In this document: positions 57,811-64,000 of the stretch, piece after piece | Layout: each line of letters starts with the position of its first letter | Numbering within the stretch: position 1 is the stretch's first letter | Source of the DNA: Paraburkholderia monticola | Lineage (GTDB): Bacteria > Pseudomonadota > Gammaproteobacteria > Burkholderiales > Burkholderiaceae | DNA: 64,000 nt | Direction of reading: 5' to 3' | Assembly (NCBI RefSeq): GCF_001580545.1 | Contig: NZ_LRBG01000022.1 | Span: 1 to 64,000 of the forward strand | The notes under the pieces: generated by a model | Databases searched by the model: none | Seen by the model: the letters and a program-made list of their open reading frames with translations, nothing else | Told to the model about the DNA's origin: nothing | Program-made: the position numbers and the translations under genes

Positions 57811-58515
57811 ATGAACAAGGTCTATCCAGGCGCCGCCGAGGCGCTGAAGGACATCGTCAAGGACGGGCAGACGTTTGCCGTCGGCGGCTTCGGGCTGTGC
57901 GGCATTCCTGAGGCGCTGATCGCGGCGCTGCGCGATTCGAAGGTGCAGGGCATCACCTGTATCAGCAACAACGCGGGCGTCGACGGTTTCGGCCTTGGGT
58001 TGCTGCTCGAGACGCGCCAGATCAAGAAGATGATCTCGTCGTACGTCGGTGAGAATAAGGAGTTCGAGCGCCAGTACCTGGCCGGCGAACTCGAGCTCGA
58101 ATTCACGCCGCAGGGCACGCTTGCCGAAAAGCTGCGCGCGGGCGGCTCGGGCATCCCCGCGTTTTTCACCAACACCGGCTACGGCACGCAGATCGCCGAG
58201 GGCAAGGAAACCCGCCAGTTCGGCGACAGGCACTACGTGCTCGAACATTCGCTGACCGCCGACGTCGCGCTCGTCAAGGCATGGAAGGCCGACAAGTCCG
58301 GCAACCTGATCTATCGCCGCACCGCGCGCAACTTCAATCCGATGTGCGCGATGGCGGGCCGCATCACCGTCGCGGAAGTCGAAGAGATCGTCGAAGTGGG
58401 CGAGCTCGATCCGGACGCGATCCACACGCCCGGCATCTTCGTGCAACGCATCGTGCTGAATGCGCATCCGGAAAAACGCATCGAACAACGCATCGTCCGC
58501 GCGAAAGGAGACTGA
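57811..58515 (+). CDS. scoA: 3-oxoacid CoA-transferase subunit A
   Basis: This is the alpha subunit (234 aa) of succinyl-CoA:3-ketoacid CoA-transferase, with the [13 protein letters not shown] start and [19 protein letters not shown]. Together with subunit B it activates acetoacetate or other 3-keto acids using succinyl-CoA. ATG 57811 follows AAGGAAGG. The B gene begins 2 bp after its stop. The PAS-LuxR gene upstream is divergent. Confidence 0.94.
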   Translation: MNKVYPGAAEALKDIVKDGQTFAVGGFGLCGIPEALIAALRDSKVQGITCISNNAGVDGFGLGLLLETRQIKKMISSYVGENKEFERQYLAGELELEFTPQGTLAEKLRAGGSGIPAFFTNTGYGTQIAEGKETRQFGDRHYVLEHSLTADVALVKAWKADKSGNLIYRRTARNFNPMCAMAGRITVAEVEEIVEVGELDPDAIHTPGIFVQRIVLNAHPEKRIEQRIVRAKGD

Positions 58516-58517
58516 TC

Positions 58518-59159
58518 ATGGCATGGACTCGTGATGAAATGGCCGCGCGCGCGGCGAAGGAACTGCAAGACGGTTTTTACGTGAACCTCGGCATCGGGCT
58601 GCCCACGCTGGTCGCCAACCACGTGCCGGCGGGCGTCGAAGTGTGGCTGCAGTCGGAGAACGGCTTGCTCGGCATCGGCCCGTCGCCGACCGAAGACGAA
58701 GTCGACGCCGACCTGATCAACGCCGGCAAGCAGACGGTGACGACGCTGCCGGGCTCGTCGATTTTCTCGTCGGCGGATTCGTTCGCGATGATTCGCGGCG
58801 GCCACATCAACCTCGCGATTCTCGGCGCGATGCAGATCAGTAAGAGCGGCGACCTGGCGAACTGGATGATCCCCGGCAAGATGATCAAGGGCATGGGCGG
58901 CGCCATGGACCTGGTGGCGGGCGTCAAGCGCGTGGTCGTGCTGATGGAGCACGTGGCGAAGGGCGACCAGCACAAGATCCTCGAAGAATGCACGCTGCCG
59001 CTGACGGGCGTGGGCGTGGTCGACGAGATCATCACCGATCTCGGCGTGATCGAAGTGACGCAAAACGGCCTGAAGGTGACGGAGCTCGCGCCGGGCGTGA
59101 GCGCCGAGGAGATCCAGGCGAAGACCGGCGCGCCGCTCGATGTGAGCGCGGTGAGCTGA
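58518..59159 (+). CDS. scoB: 3-oxoacid CoA-transferase subunit B
   Basis: The beta subunit (213 aa) carries the catalytic Glu in the SENGLLGIG motif, preceded by [28 protein letters not shown] and [15 protein letters not shown] are typical. It forms the heteromeric transferase with ScoA and is followed by a strong terminator, giving a clean two-gene operon for ketone-body or polyhydroxybutyrate-derived acetoacetate use. Confidence 0.95.
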   Translation: MAWTRDEMAARAAKELQDGFYVNLGIGLPTLVANHVPAGVEVWLQSENGLLGIGPSPTEDEVDADLINAGKQTVTTLPGSSIFSSADSFAMIRGGHINLAILGAMQISKSGDLANWMIPGKMIKGMGGAMDLVAGVKRVVVLMEHVAKGDQHKILEECTLPLTGVGVVDEIITDLGVIEVTQNGLKVTELAPGVSAEEIQAKTGAPLDVSAVS

Positions 59160-59218
59160 CGCGGGTTGAAACGCTGCGCTGCGCGGTGCGACCGCGCGGC
59201 GGCAACGGTGTGGTTTGG

Positions 59219-59253
59219 ACGGGCGAGACGTGAGTCTCGCCCGTTCTGTTTTT
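59219..59253 (+). terminator. Rho-independent terminator after scoAB
   Basis: ACGGGCGAGAC-GTGA-GTCTCGCCCGT is an 11-bp perfect stem with a 4-base loop, followed by TCTGTTTTTT. Confidence 0.9.
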
Positions 59254-59383
59254 TGCGCGCGTCGCCGCAGGCGCGCGACGGCTGGATCGACCTCCCTAAG
59301 TCTTCTGGCCGATGCTTGTCACGCGAGGAAGCGGTTTACAATCGTTCGAGCCCAATCCGCAGCACCTTTGCAAGGACCCCCAG

Positions 59384-60298
59384 ATGAGCGCAACGACTTC
59401 CGCTTCCACCGCCGGGCGGCCCGCGCCGCGTCAACGTTACGTGCAGTGCGCGAGCGCCGCGGGCCTGCATCGCGTCGCCTATACCGAATGGGGTGACCCG
59501 GACAATCCACGGGTGCTGGTGTGCGTGCATGGTCTCACGCGATCGGGGCGCGATTTCGATCGCCTCGCCGCCGACTTCGCCGATAGCTATCGGGTGGTCT
59601 GCCCGGACGTGGTCGGCCGGGGCTTGTCGTCGTGGCTCGCGAACCCCAACTTATATGCGGTGCCGCAGTACGTCGCCGATATGGTTACGCTGATCGCCCG
59701 GCTCGATGTCGACACGGTCGACTGGTTCGGCACGTCGATGGGCGGTTTGATCGGCATGGGGCTCGCCGGCCTGCCCGACACGCCGATTCGCAAGCTGCTG
59801 TTGAACGACGTCGGGCCGCATCTGGAACCGGTCGCTGTCAAACGCATCGGCGACTACCTCGGCAAGCCCGCGCGCTTCGACACGCTGCAGCAAGGTGTCG
59901 ACTACGCCGCGCAACTCGCGCAGAGCTTCGGTCCGCTGACGCCGGACGAGTGGCGCGAAATCAATACGCCGTTGCTGCGCGAGGACGGCGGCGCGTGGGT
60001 GCTGCGCTACGACCCGCGCATCGCGCAGCCATTCGCGGCGGTCACCGAGGAGGCGGCGAAGCTCGGCGAGGCGGCACTGTGGCATTCGCTCGCGTCGTTC
60101 CAGAGGCCGGTGCTGGTGGTGCGCGGCGAGCAGTCGGATTTGCTGTCGCGTGAAACGGTGGCGAAGATGGTGTCCGCGGGACGTGCGGTATCGAGCGTGG
60201 AAATCGCGGGCGTCGGGCATGCGCCGGCGTTTCTGGCGCCAGACCAGATCGCGCTCGCGAGGGAGTTCTTCATCGGGCCGGCCGCGAACGCGTCATAA
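59384..60298 (+). CDS. Alpha/beta hydrolase
   Basis: This alpha/beta-hydrolase (304 aa) has the oxyanion motif VHGLTRSG, nucleophile elbow GTSMGG, acid residue in GEQSDLLS and His in GVGHAPAF. It resembles esterase/haloperoxidase-type members; the substrate is unknown. ATG 59384 is preferred because the frame before it runs through non-coding leader sequence. The ridA gene follows after 79 bp. Confidence 0.88.
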   Translation: MSATTSASTAGRPAPRQRYVQCASAAGLHRVAYTEWGDPDNPRVLVCVHGLTRSGRDFDRLAADFADSYRVVCPDVVGRGLSSWLANPNLYAVPQYVADMVTLIARLDVDTVDWFGTSMGGLIGMGLAGLPDTPIRKLLLNDVGPHLEPVAVKRIGDYLGKPARFDTLQQGVDYAAQLAQSFGPLTPDEWREINTPLLREDGGAWVLRYDPRIAQPFAAVTEEAAKLGEAALWHSLASFQRPVLVVRGEQSDLLSRETVAKMVSAGRAVSSVEIAGVGHAPAFLAPDQIALAREFFIGPAANAS

Positions 60299-60377
60299 TA
60301 TTGAGTTGCGCACGACATCGCCATCGGCCGTGTCGTGCGGGATGTGTTTCGATCAACCCTTCAGCTCAGGATTTTTC

Positions 60378-60731
60378 ATGGCAGTCATTCGTTACCACGT
60401 CGGCAAGCGTCTTTCGGAAATGGCCGTGCACAACGGCACCGTGTATCTCGCGGGTCAGATCGCCGAGGACGACGATCAGGACATCACCGGTCAGACGCGC
60501 GAAGTGCTCGGGCACATCGATCGTCTGCTCGCGGAAGCGAACAGCGACAAGTCGCTGCTGCTGTCGGTGCAGATCTACATCTCGGACATGGCGCATTTCG
60601 CCGGCATGAACGCCGAGTGGGACGCGTGGGTCGCCCAGGGCGACACGCCGCCGCGCGCGACCGTCGAAGCGAAGCTCGCGAATCCGAAATGCCTCGTCGA
60701 AATCGTCGTGATCGCGGCGCAGCGCAGCTGA
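60378..60731 (+). CDS. RidA/YjgF-family enamine deaminase
   Basis: This 117-aa protein matches the RidA fold, with VYLAGQIAEDD, SVQIYISDM and the substrate Arg in PPRATVEAKLANPKCLVEI. RidA proteins hydrolyse reactive enamine/imine intermediates from PLP enzymes. It belongs to a subgroup with a slightly different N-terminus, so a modified imine specificity is possible. It precedes relA, separated by a hairpin. Confidence 0.92.
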   Translation: MAVIRYHVGKRLSEMAVHNGTVYLAGQIAEDDDQDITGQTREVLGHIDRLLAEANSDKSLLLSVQIYISDMAHFAGMNAEWDAWVAQGDTPPRATVEAKLANPKCLVEIVVIAAQRS

Positions 60732-60736
60732 GTCGC

Positions 60737-60753
60737 GGCCCCGAGTCGGGGCC
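60737..60753. other. Hairpin between the RidA gene and relA
   Basis: GGCCCC-GAGTC-GGGGCC forms a compact 6-bp GC stem right after the RidA-family stop. No T-run follows, so termination would be weak. Confidence 0.4.
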
Positions 60754-60813
60754 TTCAGGCGGCACCGTAGTTGAATTCCCGTTGAATCGTCTGGCCCGGT
60801 GGGCCGTCGCACC

Positions 60814-63057
60814 ATGAACACCGAAACCGTTCCGAACGCACCTCATCCCCATCCTTCCTTCGACGAAGCGATGGCGTTCGTGCGCGAGCATGCGGGCGAG
60901 GTGCGGCTCTCATCGGGCGAATCGCTCGCGGATCACGCGGCGGGCACCGCGTCGATCATGCGCAAGCTCAACGTCGACCCGCCGGCGGTGCTGGCCGCGG
61001 CGCTGTTTGCGCTGACGCCGCATCTGCGCGACCCGGAGCGCGTAATCGCCGACAACTTCGGCGAAGAGGTCGCGCAACTGGTCTGCGACGTGCGCAAGTT
61101 GCTGCGCCTCGGCACGGTCAGCCTGCGCGCGGCGCAAAACGCGATGCCCGAAGCAGGCCGCGACGCGCAGGCCGCGCGCCGCGCGCAGGTCGAGGCGCTG
61201 CGCAAGATGCTGCTCGCGTTCGCGCAGGACATTCGCGTCGTGCTGATCCGCCTCGCCTCGCGGTTGCAGACGCTGCGCTACTACGCGGCGGCGAAGATCA
61301 CGCCATCGCCCGACGTCGCGCGCGAAACGCTCGATATCTACGCGCCGCTCGCCAACCGCCTCGGCATCTGGCAACTGAAGTGGGAACTCGAGGATCTCGC
61401 GTTCCGCTTCGAGGAACCGGATACCTACAAGCGCATCGCGAAGCTGCTCGACGAGAAGCGCGTCGAGCGCGAGAGCTATGTCGCGCAGGCGATCGAGCGC
61501 CTGCAACAGGAACTCGCCGCCGCGCAGATCCGCGCGGAAGTGAGCGGGCGGCCGAAGCATATCTACAGCATCTGGCGCAAGATGCGCGGCAAGGAGCTCG
61601 ACTTCGCCGAGCTGTACGACGTGCGTGCGTTTCGCGTGATCGTGCCGGACATCAAGGACTGCTACACCGTGCTCGGCATCGTGCACAACCTGTGGCAGCC
61701 GGTGCCGAAGGAGTTCGACGATTACATCTCGCGGCCGAAGCCGAACGGCTATAAGTCGCTGCATACGGTCGTGATCGGCGACGACGGCCGTGCGTTCGAA
61801 GTGCAGATCCGCACCCAGGAGATGCATCGGTTCGCCGAGTACGGCGTGGCCGCGCACTGGCGCTACAAGGAAGCGGGCGCGCGCGGCTACGGCGGTACGT
61901 TCGCTGCGAACGAGAAATACGACGAGAAGATCGCCTGGCTGCGGCAGCTGCTCGCATGGAAGGATGAAGTGTCCGAGGGCGAGCATGGCGAAGCGAGCGC
62001 GGCGCAGCCGTGGGAGCAACTGCGCCAGGCTACCCTCGACGACGATCACATCTACGTGCTGACGCCGCAGGCGCGCGTGATTCCGTTGCCGCATGGCGCG
62101 ACGCCGATCGACTTCGCGTATCACCTGCACAGCGAGCTTGGGCATCGTTGCCGCGGCGCGCGCGTCGACGGTGCGATGGTGCCGCTCAACACGCCGCTGC
62201 AGAACGGCCAGACGGTCGAGATCGTGACGGTGAAGGAGGGCGGTCCGTCGCGCGACTGGCTCAATCCGCAACTCGGCTATCTGCAAAGCTCGCGCGCCCG
62301 GCAGAAGGTGCGCGCGTGGTTCAACGCGGTCGAGTTGCAGGAGCACATCGCGAACGGTCGCGCGATGGTCGAAAAAACCCTGCAGCGCGAAGGCAAGACC
62401 TCGGTCAATCTCGATCAACTGGCCACGCGACTCGGCTTCAAGACCACCGACGATCTGTTCTCCGTCGTCGGCAAGGAGGAGTTCAGTCTGCGGCTCGTCG
62501 AGCAGGCGCTGCAGGATGCGCCGCCGCCCGAGCCCGTGGTCGATGCGCCGGAGAGGTTCGAGAAGCGCAGCAGCGGCGCGAGCGTCGCGCGCGGTGCGTC
62601 TACCGGGGTGCTGGTGGTCGGCGTCGATGCCTTGCTCACGCAACTCGCGCGCTGTTGCCGGCCGGCGCCGCCGGACGACATCTGCGGCTTCGTCACGCGT
62701 GGCAAGGGCATGTCGGTCCACCGCAGCGACTGCGCGACGTTCCGACGGATGGCCGAGCGTGCGCCCGAGCGTGTGCTGCAGACTGCGTGGTCTGCTGACG
62801 TGATGGGTGGCCGCGGCCAGTCCGTCTATCCGGTCGACCTCAGCATCGAGGCGACGGACCGGCAGGGTTTGCTGCGCGATATCTCCGAAGTGTTTGCACG
62901 GGAAAAGATGAACGTGATTGGCGTGAAGACGCAATCCCGCCGCAATGCCGCGTTCATGCAATTTACCGTCGAGGTGTCGAACTCCGCGCAGATTCAGCGC
63001 GCCTGCACGCTGCTTGGCGAGGTCACGGGGGTGGTGCGGGCGACGCGCAAGAACTGA
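60814..63057 (+). CDS. relA: (p)ppGpp synthetase RelA (synthetase-only)
   Basis: This stringent-response enzyme (747 aa) has an N-terminal pseudo-hydrolase domain without the HD metal motif (the region reads LFALTPHL). Next is a synthetase domain (about residues 225-360) with the EFDDYISRPKPNGYKSLHT signature of monofunctional RelA. A TGS domain (from about 405, DDHIYVLTPQARVIPLP), a conserved Cys/helical region and a C-terminal ACT domain follow. It senses uncharged tRNA on ribosomes. ATG 60814 is preferred to the GTG at 60799. tRNA-Val and thrS follow. Confidence 0.93.
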   Translation: MNTETVPNAPHPHPSFDEAMAFVREHAGEVRLSSGESLADHAAGTASIMRKLNVDPPAVLAAALFALTPHLRDPERVIADNFGEEVAQLVCDVRKLLRLGTVSLRAAQNAMPEAGRDAQAARRAQVEALRKMLLAFAQDIRVVLIRLASRLQTLRYYAAAKITPSPDVARETLDIYAPLANRLGIWQLKWELEDLAFRFEEPDTYKRIAKLLDEKRVERESYVAQAIERLQQELAAAQIRAEVSGRPKHIYSIWRKMRGKELDFAELYDVRAFRVIVPDIKDCYTVLGIVHNLWQPVPKEFDDYISRPKPNGYKSLHTVVIGDDGRAFEVQIRTQEMHRFAEYGVAAHWRYKEAGARGYGGTFAANEKYDEKIAWLRQLLAWKDEVSEGEHGEASAAQPWEQLRQATLDDDHIYVLTPQARVIPLPHGATPIDFAYHLHSELGHRCRGARVDGAMVPLNTPLQNGQTVEIVTVKEGGPSRDWLNPQLGYLQSSRARQKVRAWFNAVELQEHIANGRAMVEKTLQREGKTSVNLDQLATRLGFKTTDDLFSVVGKEEFSLRLVEQALQDAPPPEPVVDAPERFEKRSSGASVARGASTGVLVVGVDALLTQLARCCRPAPPDDICGFVTRGKGMSVHRSDCATFRRMAERAPERVLQTAWSADVMGGRGQSVYPVDLSIEATDRQGLLRDISEVFAREKMNVIGVKTQSRRNAAFMQFTVEVSNSAQIQRACTLLGEVTGVVRATRKN

Positions 63058-63125
63058 GGTGCGACTGATTGGGAATAAGCCCGGCAGTGGCCCGATTGAA
63101 AATTAAAGCCGCTGCATAAAAGTGC

Positions 63126-63154
63126 TTGCCAAGCCACTCCATACCCCATATACT
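63126..63154 (+). promoter_or_regulatory. tRNA-Val promoter
   Basis: TTGCCA (63126-63131), a 17-bp spacer and TATACT (63149-63154) form a near-consensus sigma-70 promoter. Transcription would start about 5 bases before the tRNA. Confidence 0.75.
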
Positions 63155-63165
63155 CTCGTTTCTTC

Positions 63166-63242
63166 AGGCTCGTAGCTCAGCTGGTTAGAGCACCACCTTG
63201 ACATGGTGGGGGTCGTTGGTTCGAGTCCAATCGAGCCTACCA
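63166..63242 (+). tRNA. tRNA-Val (GAC anticodon)
   Basis: This is a 77-nt cloverleaf. The acceptor arms AGGCTCG/CGAGCCT pair fully. The D-arm is GCTCAGCTGGTTAGAGC, and the anticodon stem CCACC/GGTGG encloses loop TTGACAT with anticodon GAC. The T-arm contains GGTTCGAGTCC. The 3' CCA is encoded. It reads GUC and GUU valine codons. Confidence 0.97.
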
Positions 63243-63405
63243 ACGAAAATGAAATTCCGGTCTCGCCGGGGTTTCGCAAACTGCAGTAAGCGCGTTGAGC
63301 GCGAAAAGGCGAATACGGTTATGACACCGCGAACGTTGACCGAAACCACTTCGGAGCGACGCTAGTCGAGGACCACTTTCGCCAGTGAAGTTTGCATAAA
63401 ATGTG

Positions 63406-63441
63406 AATGCGGCCCCTCGAAAGCGGGGCCGCATTTTTTTT
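63406..63441 (+). terminator. Rho-independent terminator between tRNA-Val and thrS
   Basis: AATGCGGCCCC and GGGGCCGCATT form an 11-bp stem with an 8-base loop, followed by TTTTTTT. It ends the tRNA transcript, or could act as an attenuator for thrS if thrS is read from upstream. The 163 bp between the tRNA and this hairpin hold nothing recognised. Confidence 0.85.
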
Positions 63442-63496
63442 GTCTTTTTGACCCTGGTTGTATGTGCCGCCGCCGGTCGGCATCACGGAGAACGCA

Positions 63497-64000
63497 ATGG
63501 TTTCGATACGTTTGCCTGACGGTTCTGTTCGACAGTACGAGCATCCGGTGACCGTCGCCGAAGTGGCCGCCTCGATCGGCCCCGGACTCGCGAAAGCCGC
63601 GCTTGGCGGCAAGATCGACGGTGAGTTGGTCGACACGTCCACGCTGATCGATCGTGACGTGGCGCTTGCCATCGTGACGGAGAAGGACGCAGACGGTCTC
63701 GATATCATCCGCCACTCGACGGCGCACTTGCTCGCGTACGCGGTGAAGGACCTGTACCCGGAAGCGCAAGTTACGATCGGCCCGGTCATCGACAACGGCT
63801 TCTATTACGACTTCTCGTACAACCGTCCCTTTACGCCGGAAGATCTCGAAAAGATCGAGAAGCGCATGCAGGAGCTCTCGAAGAAGGACGAGCCGGTTTC
63901 ACGCCGCGTGGTGTCGCGCGACGAAGCGGTCGAGTACTTCAAGAGCATCGGCGAAAAGTACAAGGCCGAGATCATCGAGTCGATCCCCGCCAGCGACGAA
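63497..64000 (+). CDS. thrS: Threonyl-tRNA synthetase (5' part)
   Basis: The first 168 codons of ThrS are seen before the window ends. They hold the N-terminal TGS domain ([17 protein letters not shown]..., residues 1-61) and the start of the editing domain, with the [11 protein letters not shown] zinc/editing motif (H-x3-H) and [13 protein letters not shown]. The catalytic class II domain lies outside. The ATG at 63497 is preceded by ACGGAGAACGC. A terminator lies 56 bp upstream; the promoter was not clearly found. Confidence 0.96.
   Translation, partial: MVSIRLPDGSVRQYEHPVTVAEVAASIGPGLAKAALGGKIDGELVDTSTLIDRDVALAIVTEKDADGLDIIRHSTAHLLAYAVKDLYPEAQVTIGPVIDNGFYYDFSYNRPFTPEDLEKIEKRMQELSKKDEPVSRRVVSRDEAVEYFKSIGEKYKAEIIESIPASDE

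Overview
This is high-G+C DNA from the Burkholderiales, most likely Paraburkholderia or Burkholderia. That assignment rests on base composition, dense operons with ATGA start/stop overlaps, and many family-typical proteins (ValS, GalU, UvrD, ThrS, RelA, AaeB-type efflux, Fsr). It is a judgement from protein character, not a database match. Most of the window is ordinary chromosome. The less ordinary parts are a catabolic cluster at 0-8 kb, a repeat-bounded low-G+C patch at 30.3-32.2 kb, and several small undescribed elements.

Region 1 (1-7.9 kb, plus strand) holds a split-transketolase C-terminal subunit, a short-chain dehydrogenase, a Tat-exported TRAP binding protein, a fused TRAP permease, a full-length transketolase with altered acceptor-site residues, and a D-2-hydroxyacid dehydrogenase. 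It looks like an uptake and breakdown operon for an unknown carboxylate or sugar derivative. Two GC hairpins bracket the TRAP genes.

Region 2 (7.9-20.1 kb) is a myo-inositol regulon. The minus-strand operon is binding protein, permease, ATPase, iolC (fused to a DUF2090 domain), iolD, iolE, iolB. It diverges from an RpiR-type regulator, iolG and a second Gfo/Idh dehydrogenase. A perfect palindrome containing GGAA-N6-TTCC lies between the two transcription units and is the likely IolR operator. iolA is not in the window.

Region 3 (20.2-28.3 kb) holds tusA, galU, valS, uvrD and an MTA/SAH nucleosidase gene. Region 4 (28.3-33.5 kb) holds prpE, a Tlde1/DUF2778 L,D-transpeptidase-like protein with a tiny two-helix membrane protein directly behind it, and fsr. 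Three copies of a ~537-bp palindromic repeat (A, B and C; B lacks its right half) lie at 24.5, 30.4 and 31.6 kb.

Region 5 (33.9-41.9 kb) has a chemotaxis receptor, a four-gene aromatic-acid (Aae-type) tripartite efflux operon with a divergent LysR regulator, and a 50-residue membrane protein. Region 6 (42-50.3 kb) has a phosphoesterase, an FAD-linked hydroxyacid dehydrogenase, a DUF2069 protein, wrbA, a YihY protein, a DUF962 protein, an alpha/beta hydrolase, an O-acetylhomoserine sulfhydrylase and a CBS protein.

Region 7 (50.6-64 kb) has an LplT-PlsC fusion, aroC, ETF-ubiquinone oxidoreductase, an SDR, a thioesterase, a PAS-LuxR regulator, a 3-oxoacid CoA-transferase pair, an alpha/beta hydrolase, a RidA protein, relA, tRNA-Val(GAC) and the start of thrS. 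All functional statements come from reading motifs by eye; no search was run.
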